Assembly: GCF_000203815.1 (NCBI RefSeq) | Contig: NW_004457723.1 | Span: 930,001-994,000, forward strand | DNA length: 64,000 nucleotides | Source of the DNA: Cavenderia fasciculata | Taxonomy: Eukaryota; Evosea; Eumycetozoa; Acytosteliales; Cavenderiaceae | Direction of reading: 5' to 3' | Shown: positions 38,601 through 49,886 of the stretch, one piece after another | Layout: each line of letters begins with the position of its first letter | How positions within the stretch are numbered: the first letter of the stretch is position 1 | Notes under the pieces: generated by a model | Told to the model about the DNA's origin: nothing | The model's database searches: none | What the model saw: only the letters and a program-made list of their open reading frames with translations | Made by a program: the position numbers and the translations under genes

Positions 38601-40957
38601 TATTATTATTTGGATCATATGCAGATGCTGGCTGTTGTTGTTGAAGAGCCTTTAATTTACTATTGGCATTGGTAGCAGAAGAGATTTTAGCCAAATTATA
38701 AGAAGTAAATGAAGTTGGTTTGGTAAGTGGAATGGTTGGATTGATGACTGCAGATGGAAGGATATAACTTCCAGAAGAAGATCCCAATGCTGTCGATGAA
38801 TTGCTGCCAGTAGTCAATTCAACCAAATATTGTTGACGTTGTTGATTTGGATTATAAATGACATATTCATTGGTTTTGAAATCACTACCACCTTCACCCA
38901 AACCAATACAACTGTGATGACCAGTTGGTGGAGTAGTAAGACTACCATTGATCTTGGTGGTTTGGAATGGGGTACCAAGAGCAACTTCATTGACCAACAT
39001 GAGACGACGTTGTTGACCATCGATTTGTGATGGATGAGAGTATTGGAGAGAAGTTGAAAACTTGTCTGCAAAGTAGATACCAGCACCAAGGAAACCAAAG
39101 TCGCTTCTTGAACCACCAGTATTGGTGATGACTTTGGGCAAGAGTAGACCACGAGACAAGAGACCTACAAAGTTGGATGGACGACTACCATGGAACAACA
39201 ACTTTGTGTTTTTGATAGACTTTGTGTATGCTTGCTCGTCTGATGGTTTGTTGACACGATAAATGTTTAGAATACGTACATTTGGATCCATCATTTCAGA
39301 TTGATTAAGGAGGTTTGTGATTTTGGTGTATTGAATCGAAGTTGGTTTCAAGACTTCCAAGTCATTCTTTAGAGCTTGGTATTTCATACCAACTGCACTA
39401 CTAACCAAAGCACCACTACCATTAATTTTGAGCAAATCCTTCATTAATTGAAGCAACTCTACCTTTTCATTTAGAATGTCTAGGTTTTTAATGATGGATT
39501 TGGCGACATCAGCCTTGCCACGACCCATCTTGTGTGGAATGATGGTGTAAAATTCAGAGGAAAGGGTCTCTAGTTTGCTTTGTAGTGGATAGTTTTGTTT
39601 GAGTTCAAGGTGAATCTTTTCCAATACCTTTTCACCCTTTTCCACTTGATCCATTGACAAGACACCTAGTGGTGTTTGAATACCCTTGTCTGTGATATAG
39701 GCAGAACAACTGGAACGCAATTGAGTAGTTGCTTCCTTGTAGATAAACTTTACCAAACTTTGAATATCCCTGTCCAACGTTGAATCATCGGTGAAATTTT
39801 CAGAAATATCATCAGCTTCCATTTCACCATCATCACTAACATTTAATGATGACATTTTTGATGTCAATAAACTAACTGGTTTATATCCTTTTTTATCTGA
39901 TGTTTTTTCATTATAAATTAATGAATATAAGTTCTAAAAGGAAGTAGAAAAAAAAAAAGAGTTAGAAAAAAAAAAAAGAAATATTTATATTCTATTTACT
40001 TACCAAAGCATCATCAAGATTACTTGGATATCTAGCTTCAATTGTTGGTTTACCATCAGTTCTACCATACTTTGTATAAATACGATAAATATTCTTTCCA
40101 GAATAATCAGCTGCTTCATGTAATTCCATATAATAATATTTATTATTATTTGAATCTCCTGCAATATTTGTAAACTTAAAAAAGAGAGAGAGAATTAGAT
40201 TTGATAAATATTTTTGTTTCTTTTTTTTTCTTACTTGTAAAGTATGACTTAATTGAATTCGATAGTTTTGTGAAAAACTTGGTTGACTCTTTGAATCAAA
40301 AGAATAGAGAGTAACTTTGACATTCTTTGGTGATGCAATTAAAGCAAATTGTGATGAGCTGGTTGGAACTGCAGGTTCAACGACAACTGGTGCTAATGCC
40401 TTTGAAAGAGTCAATGCTGGTCTTGGACCTACAACTGCTGGTTTGGTTGCAGAGTATGGAACTGCTGGTGTGGCTGCAACTACTGGTTTGGTAGAGAATG
40501 AAAATGATGATGTAGTGGTAGTAGTAGCACTGGTACTAGTCGACGATGAACTACTGGCTGGTTTATGAGTATCCAACTTTAATTTATAAACACGATCTGA
40601 AAGGTCATCGGCAATGTCTGAGGTTTGCTTTGGTGATGGTTTGAGGGGAGACGAAGTACCAAAGACAGAAGTTTGTTTGACAAGGATAAACTTGTAGGCA
40701 GCTTCTGGTTTCAAGACACCATCATTTAGAGAATCAAGTACAAACTGGTCATTGACGATAGAGATGTTGTGAGTGGCAGCCTTTTTAATGGAAGTACCTT
40801 GGTTTTGAAACTCCTTGTCAGTCGATACATAATGTGTCACTCCTTTTACAACCATAAACGATACTTGTCCACCATTGTCTTTGATTGATTTTGCTATTTG
40901 TACCTTGTTTTTTAGGTCAGATGTAACATAAAAGTTACAATTTTGAAAGATGTTCAT
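35633..40957 (-). CDS. Multidomain PARP: BRCT-WGR-PARP-nucleotidyltransferase-like-ankyrin fusion (3 exons, one frame change)
   Basis: Exons 40957-40235, 40174-40004 and 39933-35633 give about 1,730 residues. Domain order: BRCT (MNIFQNCNFYVTSD...QFVLDSLNDG); a Ser/Pro/Ala linker; WGR (HTLQFTNIAGDSNNNKYYYM... YRIYTKYGRTDGKPT); PARP helical domain; PARP catalytic domain with the H-Y-E triad in LLFHGSRPSNF, GIYFAD and NEYVIYN. Next comes a nucleotidyltransferase-like domain: GGAILGCTLSNSQ, then the acidic pair in SSDIDIFLYGLT. Then ankyrin repeats (SGYYPIHYACMGGNLEVVKFLFANGAHPHLRS) and a Ser/Pro/Phe-rich tail. PARPs attach ADP-ribose, and BRCT/WGR domains point to DNA-break response in the nucleus. 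Near 36,340 the reading frame must shift between the ankyrin region and the tail. No AT-rich intron is visible there, so an assembly indel is likely. Confidence 0.85.
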
Positions 40958-41372
40958 TGTCAATAAGATAAGTTTATACTAAATATCTAAATAGAAAATA
41001 GAAAACAAATATATAAAATGGGAGAGAGAGAGGGAGAGAGACGATTAGTACTAAAGTTCTTTCTACTTTTTACTTATTATTTAGTTTTTGTTACCTTTTT
41101 TTATTTTTAAAAAGTTAAAGTCTGCACAGTCAAACCTAATCTCCTGAGCACAAATAAAGTGATTTTAAAAGATAAATCTTGTGATATCTGTACAGATAAC
41201 TAGTAATAACAACAACACTAGACAACAACAAAAATAATGACCATCAATGAGTGAGGCCGTCAAAAAATGATGATTTCTGCGAAATTAAATTATCAAAAAA
41301 TATCTTTTCCAGGCATTTTTCGAACAAATAGACTGTTGTCCTTGATAATTTTCTCTTATCTCTTTTTTGAAT
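40958..41372. promoter_or_regulatory. Divergent intergenic region, PARP / TCAIM-like genes
   Basis: 415 bp between opposite start codons. It includes a GA microsatellite (about 41021-41041) and T-rich blocks. Presumed to carry both promoters; no specific motif identified. Confidence 0.45.
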
Positions 41373-43743
41373 ATGCAAATGACCACGATGATGATGATGA
41401 TGAGATCATCAACAACAAGAACATTATCGATCGTTTCTAATCACTATGGATGGTACCATCAAAGGCTAATGACCTTTAGCTACAGTGGTACTTACACTTC
41501 TAGATCGAATACTACTATACTATCATCGTCATCATCGAGATTTATTTATAATAATCAAAATATAAGTAAACAACAACAACAACAACAACCATTATGTATT
41601 TGTAATAATAATTATAATAGATTATTTTGTACTTCTTCTTCATCATCATCTGAAGAGAAAAAGAATACAAGTAAAATCAAAGCAATAAGATCAACATTGA
41701 AAAAGTTCTTTCTTAAAGTTCATCCTGATCTATTTTATCAATATCCTGATGTTAAAAAGGTATTTATATAAACATCTCTCAAACTCTCTCCTTTATCTTT
41801 ATTTACTAATATATTTTCTTTAACCTTTTTTAGACAAATGATAAATCATTAAGAATATTACAAAGTTTTCTTGAAGAGATAAAGAATGAAAAAATGACAA
41901 CTAGATCCTATTCATTACAATTTTATTATTTGGATTCTGAATCTGCTGGTGCAACCGAACAATCACAAATACCTCACATCTCTGTATCATTTGATATAGA
42001 TTCTTCAAATCCTCGTAAACTACAAACCTTTCTTAGAAATGCTGAAAAACAATTACAATATCTACTAAGGTATGGTATTCAATACATGTAAAACAAGAAC
42101 AAAGTACTAATATCTTTCTACTTTTTATTTTTCTCAAGAAAAATAGGTATAAAAGATGATTTTATATTAAATTATTTAAATGATAAAGAAAGTAATGAAA
42201 CATTTGAACCAAGTGATAGTTTGATTGCATTTATAAGAGATAATTCACATGCAGCAAGAGAATTGGCAAAGATTAAAGTTGATCTAGATCGATCACTTGA
42301 TATCATGTTTACCTACTTTTTTATGGAACACAAGATACGTGTTTTATTTTCTGAACCTCAAGATCATGGAGGTACTAAAGGTGGTGGTGGTGGTGGTGCA
42401 AGTGACAAGACTGAAATGAAAAAACAAACATTAAGACAATTGGAACATATACTTCATACATTATCACCTCGTATTGCTGACGATCACCTTGTACATAAAA
42501 TATTTCATCAAGATCGTATTGCAGAAATGGAAAAGATTTTTAAAAAACAATCAATTAGATATGGTGAGGATGACGATGACGACGAAGAATATCAAGATGA
42601 AGAATCAAGATTAAAAATATTAGAACAATATAGACAAAGAAAACAACAAGAAAAGGAAGAACTTGCACATCAACAAACAATGCATAAAAGTGGTTTTGGT
42701 TATCGTGTAAAACAACAACAACAAAAAGAAAAAGAAAAATTGGAAAAGGAAAAATTAGAAAAGGAAAAAAAGATCAATCAAATAATAATAATGATGATTC
42801 ACATTCTTCTTTTCCTCCTCCTCCTCCACCTTCTCCTCCTCAATCATCTCCATTATTAAAAGATAAAAATTCATGGAAAGGATGGGACAAGATAAAGGCA
42901 GGATTTGTGACACCAGAAACTACTGAAAAGTCTGATGATTGTCACATTTCCCTTAGACTTGAGGGAATGACTATTTTATTCACCTATAATGGTAGTAGTG
43001 GCGTTGATCTTGAAGGAAGATTGATGTTGGACATTGAAAAGCCTGGTGAATGGTCACAACTACTAGAGTCGGTCAAACCATCGTTGGTTGTAAATAATAT
43101 TAAAAAATGTAGAAAAAGAAAAGAGTTGGAAAGAGAGGTTTCAGAATTGTTTGGTGTTGGTTTTGTCTATACAGACTATTCTCAACAAAATAATCCTACC
43201 TATCTAGAATATCTAGAGAAAATCAAACAAACTCCAAAAGAACAATTTATTGGTCGTACAACTGTCTATCAAGATATCAATATTCGTATTATTTTAAAAG
43301 ATGAAAAAAATAATCAAAAACAACAATCAGTTGATGATGATGACAATGATGATGACGATGGACAAGAAGACCAAATACATGGTTCATTTACATCGGATGA
43401 AAAACATGGAGTTCTCAACATTCCAATCGATAGCCGAGTAGAACACATTTGTAAATTTATAGATAGTGAAGCAAACTTTCTCATTAGAGAGTACCAACGA
43501 CACCAAAACAATATTCGTAATCTCAATCAATTGGAATTGACCGTTAAAAGACAATTCAGATTAATGAAGTTATCAAAACATTCCGACATTGCTCATATCG
43601 ACATGGTCTCTTGTTGTAGGAGATTATTAAACAATCAAGAATCGTTTTTACCATTTTTATTCAATGTTAAAGTCGTCATTGGAAAAGAAAATGCTATCAG
43701 TCAAGATGGCCAAATTACCATCAAATGGGATTTTGAATTATAA
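41373..43743 (+). CDS. TCAIM-like mitochondrial protein (3 exons, apparent 1-nt frameshift)
   Basis: Exons 41373-41759, 41834-42069 and 42139-43743. The N-terminus is Met/Thr/Ser-rich and basic with no acids, suiting mitochondrial import. It is followed by the conserved KFFLKVHPDLFYQYPDVK segment with its HPD, as in T-cell activation inhibitor, mitochondrial (DUF4460). The C-terminal part matches the second TCAIM region (DUF4461): WSQLLESVKPSLV, FIDSEANFLIREYQRHQNNI, HIDMVSCCRRLLNNQ and the end ITIKWDFEL. Function in amoebae is unknown. The frame changes at a seven-A run (42765-42771) between a Lys/Glu coiled-coil-like stretch and an Asn/Pro linker. One extra A would make the whole model 742 residues, so a homopolymer miscall is the simplest reading. 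In intron 2 the acceptor at 42137-42138 is used, because the AG at 42145-42146 leads straight to a stop. Confidence 0.8.
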
Positions 43744-44146
43744 TTAAATAAATATTAAATTAATAATAATTCTTTAAACTATAAATACTCAAATCAAAAA
43801 AAAAAAAAGTGAAAAAAAAAGTGAAAAAAATCAACAACTATACCTTTTGATGGTTTTTGACAATGAGGCATTGATGAAAATTTATAAAAATAGGGTTAAA
43901 AGATAGCAAATAGTGTAGGGAATAAGAATATAATAGTGACAAGACCAAAGAAACTGGAAAATTTGTAATAAACCCAAGCTGGTCAGAAAAAAAATTGGAA
44001 TAAAAAAATAATAGGTCAAACCATTTAATAGTTTTTTCCTGTGTGGTTACAATGGAAATTAATGAAACTAGGCTAGAAAGATAGCCACTGGTGTCTAGAA
44101 CAAGAAAATCGCAAAAAAAAAAGCAAGCAGTCAAAAAACAAAAGAT
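43744..44146. other. Intergenic, about 400 bp
   Basis: AT-rich, with A-runs near 43,798-43,830. An open frame on the minus strand (43838-44179) overlaps the tRNA and is not called. Confidence 0.55.
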
Positions 44147-44219
44147 AGCCCTATGGGGGGCTCGAACCCCCGACCACAAGATTAAGAGTCTTGCGCTCTA
44201 CCGACTGAGCTAACAAGGC
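44147..44219 (-). tRNA. tRNA-Lys (CTT)
   Basis: 73 nt, read on the minus strand from GCCTTGTTAGCTCAG. It folds into a full cloverleaf: acceptor GCCTTGT with ATAGGGC, an intact D arm and A box, and anticodon arm CAAGA-CTCTTAA-TCTTG with anticodon CTT. The T arm is GGGGG-TTCGAGC-CCCCC. There is no intron, and a T run follows the 5' side. A partial copy of its 5' end occurs in inverted orientation 1 kb away. Confidence 0.95.
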
Positions 44220-45260
44220 TTTTTTGATGTGGTCATGGACAAAAATTGAAAATTTGAGCCCCTATTCATTTTTCAGAGTTTGTAATTTTTCTGTAATAGA
44301 GAGAAAGAGATAGAAACAGAGAATTACGTATAGAGTACTATAGAACTTCACTCAATCATCAACTATCTTCAACTATCTTTTATCAACATTACTATTTCTT
44401 TTCACACTCACTAAAAGCCACAACTAATTGCCCTAGTGTGCCCCCTTGTTCAATTATTTATATCATTATCATTATTATAAATAAGGGGCGCGAGCGAGCA
44501 CAACCACTGCCTATATCAAAGATCACCAACAAGAAAAAAAACAAAAAATAAAAAAAAATAACAAAAAAAAATATCTCGCTCCTTCCTCCATCTCCTTCTC
44601 TAATCAACACAATACAATAGTAAAACAGTATCGAAACAATAGGAATAATAATTTAGGTGGAATTTAATTATCATTACAACAAGTCAATACAGTTTGAAAA
44701 CAGTATTCACATTACTATTACAATTGGAAATGAACATCATCAACATCCCATCAAAACATCAATCAACAACATAACAATACGAACAACAGAACGATATAAG
44801 ATAGATAATCATGGTGTAGACACAACCACCAACCATTACTCGACACACACATACATATGGATGGTGACACTGGCACTCCCTCCAACAGTCACGATCTGGT
44901 CACTAACCTGACAAAAGAACTATGGATCGTAACTCACAGAACCGTTCAGCCCCCCTCGATTCAACAGGTAAAGAAGCTTCCCGTCGTATTGATGAACAAA
45001 TAGAACTAATAGCTCCCACCAAGACTTGCCATTTTTGCTTGGATGGAAATAGAACAGACATTTGGCACCCCAAAAAAACAGATTGGACTTGTTTCTTCTT
45101 TGGAAACTCAGTTCCCATTGCTGGTCAAACAAAGACTTCAATCAATAAAACTTCGCAATCGAAAGAGTAGTGCTCCACCCTACAGGTGGATGCCACGAAA
45201 TGAGATGCTTAAAAAAAAAAAAATTCATTTTTCACAATTTTTAATTTTTTATGTTTTGGG

Positions 45261-45298
45261 TCAAAAAAGCCTTGTTAGCTCAGTCTGTAGAGCGCAAG
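45261..45298 (+). pseudogene. Partial tRNA-Lys copy (5' part plus flank)
   Basis: 38 nt matching, with one mismatch, nucleotides 1-30 of the tRNA-Lys gene and 8 nt of its 5' flank, in the opposite orientation to the gene. The A box is kept. The anticodon loop, T arm and 3' acceptor strand are absent, so it cannot make a tRNA. Confidence 0.85.
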
Positions 45299-45670
45299 GC
45301 TTGATGTTATTGAAAGAAGGGTTTTTAATATGAAGATAGTTCTTGAAGAATCTACTAAAGATAACTATAAGTTACTGACTTTTATTATTGTATTTATATA
45401 TAAAGAGATAATCAAAAGAATCAGAAATGATCTTCTAAAAACTCGGTTTTCTGGTCGTCTCGCACGACACTCATAATTTGGCAAAATCCAAAAATAAAGA
45501 CACTCACTGAACTCCTCATTAGAATAAACCCAATATTCTAACAGTTTCCATCTTTTTTTTCACCGGTCTTCAAGAAGAGTTTTTTGGTTTCCATAATAAT
45601 GTTTGTTATTTTTCTGAATTAAACAATTAGTACTAATTTAAAAATGGGAAAGTTGTTTGGAAAAACATGA

Positions 45671-45687
45671 GCATTGTTAGCTCAGTC
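45671..45687 (+). pseudogene. Second, shorter tRNA-Lys-like 5' fragment
   Basis: GCATTGTTAGCTCAGTC matches the first 17 nt of tRNA-Lys with one difference. It lies about 400 bp beyond the first partial copy and in the same orientation as that copy. Confidence 0.6.
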
Positions 45688-45960
45688 AGAATAAGACACT
45701 TTATCTATTTATTATTTTTTATTATTTTTTAATTATTTAATATTAAATTAAAATAGAGATGAGTATAATTAGATAATAGGAATTGTTAAAATGATATTTT
45801 TTAAAAGAAACATAATTTTTTTATTTAGTTTTTGAGAACAAATAAATATTCATTCAGTGCACTGATCAGACAAACTTTAAAAAATAGTAGATAAATATTT
45901 ATGGATTATATTTATCATAATGATTTATGGATGGTTTAAATGGATAATATTAATATTTGA

Positions 45961-46387
45961 TTAAGCAACGATAGTACAATTAAAGGCATATTGCATTTCA
46001 ATGTTTGAGCCACCAACACCAGTAGCACCATAGAGACGGATAGTATCACAAGCTGGGACAGTTGGCAAGTTACATACCAATGGAGCCCATCCATACTTGG
46101 CAATGCAATATGGTGCAATATCTGTAGTCAATCCATTGTTGTAGAGTTCATTCTGGAACCAAATCATTGTCATTGGCGAATAATTAATTGTTAATTTCTT
46201 TCCATCTTGGATTACGCTTGTAACTATTTAAAAAAACAATAGAGAAATAATTTTTATTATTTTTAATATTCATTTTGATTGGATCTTTTTTTTTTTCTTT
46301 CAATATTGACATACTTGCAGCGTTGGTAAATACAGCAGCACAAAGAATAATGGCAAAGACAGCAAAGATAGTTGAAGATTTGAACAT
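45961..46387 (-). CDS. Small secreted protein, 111 residues (2 exons)
   Basis: Exons 46387-46315 and 46223-45961 (donor GTATGT, acceptor AAATAG) close in frame. The N-terminus MFKSSTIFAVFAIILCAAVF is a clean signal peptide with a likely cut after TNA. The mature part has about four cysteines (YCIAKYGW, VCNLP, ACDTI, NCTIV), which would suit two disulphides, and a few N-glycosylation sites. I do not recognise the family. Short single-domain secreted proteins of this kind are common in social amoebae. The exon 1 frame reads on into the intron, so a one-exon call would give a wrong C-terminus. Confidence 0.75.
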
Positions 46388-46687
46388 TTTTAATAGATTA
46401 GTTGGTTGGATAATTGATTGTTTGATTGATGGTTTGATAGTTGATAAATCGATGGTTTAAATAGAAAATGAATGAATATATGCATTTATTAAATTGTTTG
46501 ATATCGAAACCAATTAATATATCGAAACATAAAAGTCTTTCGAGATTTTGAAATTTGGATCACACCACACCGAGCCTAAAAAAAGGAGATAATATCATAC
46601 CCCTGAGAGAAACAAAGATTGGATTGTGTCAACCATTTGACTATATATTACACTTTTAATAGATAAATTGGGTTTGGTATAATTAAT

Positions 46688-47530
46688 TTATTTTAAAGCA
46701 GTTAAATGTTCAAATTGATCAATTTCCTTTTCTAGACCACCATAAACATTTCTAGAAATATTGATTGCATCCAAACCGATAAAGAGATGGGATGGGGCAG
46801 GTCTATCACACCGATTGACCATCTCCAAGAGAATGGGTCCGATATTGTTTGGATCCTTTTTCTCTATGCTTTTGACAAATGCTGGAAAGGGTTGATAGGT
46901 GGCAGCATATCTTTCCTTTAGATTGGCAGCAGCGTGTTGAGCAGCTTGTGCAAATTGTGAATCGAATCCTCCAAGGTTGAGTGTAGTACATCTGATACCA
47001 AGTGGCTCGACCTCTTTGGCATAGGAGACAACGAGACCGTCCATAGCCGACTTGGTTGCACAGTAAGCCCCAATGATTGGGCTTTGGAGCACGGCGACAA
47101 TAGACGATGTAGTAAACACATAGGCACCACTTTCAAGGTGTTTGGTGACGTGTCTTAGTACAGAAGCACATGCAAAAAAGTTGATATTAAACACCTCTTT
47201 TAGTTCTTGATCTGATATCTCTTCTACAGTACCCAATAAACCCTTGCCAGCGTTAAATAGTACAATATCAATTCTACCAAAATGTTTCATTACTTGTTGA
47301 ATGGTTTGATTAATCTTTTCATCATCTTGTAAATCATCTTCTAATGCAAGAAATGAAGAAGAAGATGAAGAGCCGTCTTGAATCCCAACAGCTTTGATCA
47401 AAGTCTCTTTTGATCTTGCAGTAGCAGCAACTCTATACCCATTATTCAAGAAATGTTTTGTTACTGCCAAACCAACACCTGTTGATGATCCAACTACAAA
47501 TACTACTTTACTACTACTAATTGTCTCCAT
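46688..47530 (-). CDS. Short-chain dehydrogenase/reductase
   Basis: Single exon, 280 residues, the classical SDR length. The cofactor motif is VVGSSTGVGLA (TGxxxGxG pattern, residues ~12-22). NAGKG, in place of the usual NNAG, is near residue 93. A catalytic Ser lies in TTSSIV, and the YxxxK active site is in AYCATKSAMDG. It uses NAD(P)(H) to oxidise or reduce an alcohol or carbonyl. The substrate cannot be read from sequence. The basic residues in ATARSKE after strand 2 favour NADP(H). The C-terminal region resembles the 'SDR5-like' oxidoreductases that act on small carbonyls; that is a weak inference. Confidence 0.92.
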   Translation of the reverse strand: METISSSKVVFVVGSSTGVGLAVTKHFLNNGYRVAATARSKETLIKAVGIQDGSSSSSSFLALEDDLQDDEKINQTIQQVMKHFGRIDIVLFNAGKGLLGTVEEISDQELKEVFNINFFACASVLRHVTKHLESGAYVFTTSSIVAVLQSPIIGAYCATKSAMDGLVVSYAKEVEPLGIRCTTLNLGGFDSQFAQAAQHAAANLKERYAATYQPFPAFVKSIEKKDPNNIGPILLEMVNRCDRPAPSHLFIGLDAINISRNVYGGLEKEIDQFEHLTALK

Positions 47531-48103
47531 TAAGAATTATTATTATTATCTAGTTACAAATTTTGTTTGTTGTTTGTTTGTTGTAGTGTTGATCTCTCTC
47601 TCTATTTAAATAGGTATGTAAAAAAGAAACATTAAACGATAAAAAGAAGAAGAAGATCAAATCATTTGTTGTTACTATGTATTGTTTGTGAGGGTTATAG
47701 CCCTGGTCCGACAAATAAAAGATATGACTACGATTTACGAATGAATGATGGTGATAAAGAAAAAAAAAACAAAAAAATAGATAAAACAAATATGTTGGGG
47801 TGTGATAGATACTAGTATCTTTGACACCAACCACGATCACTAGTGATGATTTGTTTAAATGCTATTTGATCTGGTCTTACTGGTCAAAGACTACTATTAG
47901 TAGTCAATGAAAAAAAACGAATCTCGGATCTAAAGGACATGCATGCATATGCTCAACATTCCTGACAAGACGAGATTGATCAATCACAAAATTTATTCAC
48001 TTTATTAAAAACAAAACAACAAAACTATACCATTATTATTTATTCTTTTATTCAAAAACAACATACATATATATAATTTAATAAAAAAGAGATATATAAG
48101 AAA
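47531..48103. promoter_or_regulatory. Divergent intergenic region, SDR / TMEM151-like gene A
   Basis: 573 bp between opposite starts. A less AT-rich patch at 47,690-47,960 contains no open frame of note. Promoters for both genes are presumed to lie here. Confidence 0.45.
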
Positions 48104-49537
48104 ATGGTATTTCAAATTATTCAACCAGGTAGAAATCATAGCGAAAAAGTATTAAAGAAAGCACAGAGAACATGTTGTGCATGTGCAGATAGTTTACCAT
48201 GGCAATGTTTCTTTTGGTTATTCTCTATTGCATTGGTTATAGTAGTTGCATTTTGTGCTACAACATATAAAGAATCAAAAGATAATTGGTATAACAATCC
48301 ATCTGATACATCTTTTGATGGAAAGGTAAACTATAAATATAAAACAAAAAATAGATATAAAAAGAAATATTAATATTTCTTTTTTTTTTTTTTTTTTTTT
48401 TATTATTATAGAAAATAGGATCATTAATAGGATTAATATTTTCAACATTTATATTATTTATATTTTGGATTTATCGATTTGGTTTATCATTTTGGGGAAC
48501 TAGAGCTGTTACATTGAGAGGAATGAGCTCAATTGGGTATTTGGTACCCTATGTAGAAAGTCTTTGTGCAACCAAACCAGATATTTTCGTAGAGAGTGAA
48601 TCGTACCATTGGGAAAGAAGAACTAGATCGGTTACTCGTCGTGTAAATGGTCGAACGACCACAGAGACAGAATCTTATGAAGAAAAGGTGGTTTCTCATC
48701 GTGAAAGTAACCAAATGTTTGTCTCTGATTGGATGGATGTATCACCACTTTTAGATAGTACCGTCACTCAACAATTACTACAAGTTTTCTTTACCAAAGA
48801 ATTTACACATATGGATGACCAATCACTACAATGTTTAGAATCGGTCAAATCAGACATGACCAGAAGAAACAAACCAAGAGACACCCATTTTGAATTGGTC
48901 GTTCATCATCGTATCAATCAATTTCAAGAAAACAAATTATTTTGTTTGGATGAATCTCGTATCCCTTGGTTTGCTAATTCTTTTTGGTGGGCTATTGTAA
49001 ATGTAAGAATAGAAAATAATAATAATAATATTAATAGACTCTTTGTTTATATATAAATTAAATATTAATATTTTAATTTTACTTTTTTAGATTACATTTT
49101 TATGGTTCCCATGGGAAGTTGCATATAGAAGGATATTGGCAATTAGTCAATATGATATATTGAAACATGTACGAGTTACAGGTACAGTTAATCCATTACC
49201 ATTGGATGATAATATTCTTGTACCTGAACCAATTTTATATTTACAACTGCCAGGTACAACACATGGTGTTGCTCATGTCTTGGTTCCACCAGGTACTCAA
49301 CCAATGGGACCAACAGTCTTGGCTCCAAATGGTCATCTTTATACTCTACAAAATAATAATAATAACTATCATACTATTACCATGGAATATCAAAAAAATG
49401 AACAATATCCTTTACTATCACCACCACAAGTCAATCAACAATCATCATCAGATGACTTGCCCTATGGTTCACCATCATATCAACAACAACCAAATTCAAC
49501 CAATTCATTTCAAAAAAATAATAATGATAAAAGTTGA
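48104..49537 (+). CDS. TMEM151-like membrane protein A (3 exons)
   Basis: Exons 48104-48325, 48412-49002 and 49091-49537 close in frame at 419 residues. There are two hydrophobic helices near the N-terminus (QCFFWLFSIALVIVVAFCA and LIGLIFSTFILFIFWIYRF). The conserved segment GYLVPYVESLCATKPDIF...SYHWERRTR follows, with EEKVVSHRESNQMFVSDWMDVSP. A third hydrophobic stretch runs ANSFWWAIVN|ITFLWFPWEVAYR across the intron. The tail is Gln/Asn/Pro-rich. Motif order and spacing recall the TMEM151 family, whose function is unknown. It has a tandem paralogue 350 bp downstream with the same intron positions and an identical 591-nt middle exon length. Confidence 0.8.
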
Positions 49538-49886
49538 TAACTATTAAATAAATAAAATAAATCAACCAACCAGAGAGATACTTTTTAGTATAACCCCTTT
49601 GTCGTTGTTTAGATGGTCCGAAACTATCAAAAATCTTGATCAGATTTTTGTATTTTCTTTTTAAAAATATCCTTGAAGACACTTTTATCATAACGTCTCA
49701 TTAAAATACGACAAGACATGTAACGCAATGTGATCAAATACCCTCAACGTCGTCGTCATCAATCATTGTGTACAATTAACTCTTATCTTAGTAGAGATAG
49801 ATATATCTATCTAAATAATAGAATAGTAATAGTAGTAATAGTAATATCTATATAATATTTTTAAAAGAAGTCTAGATATTACAATA
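49538..49886. other. Spacer between the tandem TMEM151-like genes
   Basis: 349 bp. Contains a short hairpin-capable sequence, AAAAATCTTGATCAGATTTTT near 49629-49650, that could mark the 3' end of gene A. Otherwise AT-rich with no gene. Confidence 0.5.

Larger units (their letters stand above)
44220..45960. other. Intergenic 1.7 kb bounded by inverted tRNA-Lys 5' sequences, with a coding-like patch
   Basis: The first part of this stretch (to 45,260) lies between the tRNA-Lys gene and an inverted copy of its 5' end. About 44,850-45,240 is clearly less AT-rich and reads like decayed protein-coding DNA, with a short open frame at 44922-45170 containing KTCHFCLDGNRTDIWHPKK. I cannot assign it. 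A remnant of a mobile element that targets tRNA genes is possible but unproven. The remainder, to 45,960, is AT-rich with no gene seen. Confidence 0.5.

Noticed and set aside
43838-44179. 113-codon minus-strand frame beside tRNA-Lys
   Set aside because: Overlaps the tRNA and consists of hydrophobic AT-rich codons.
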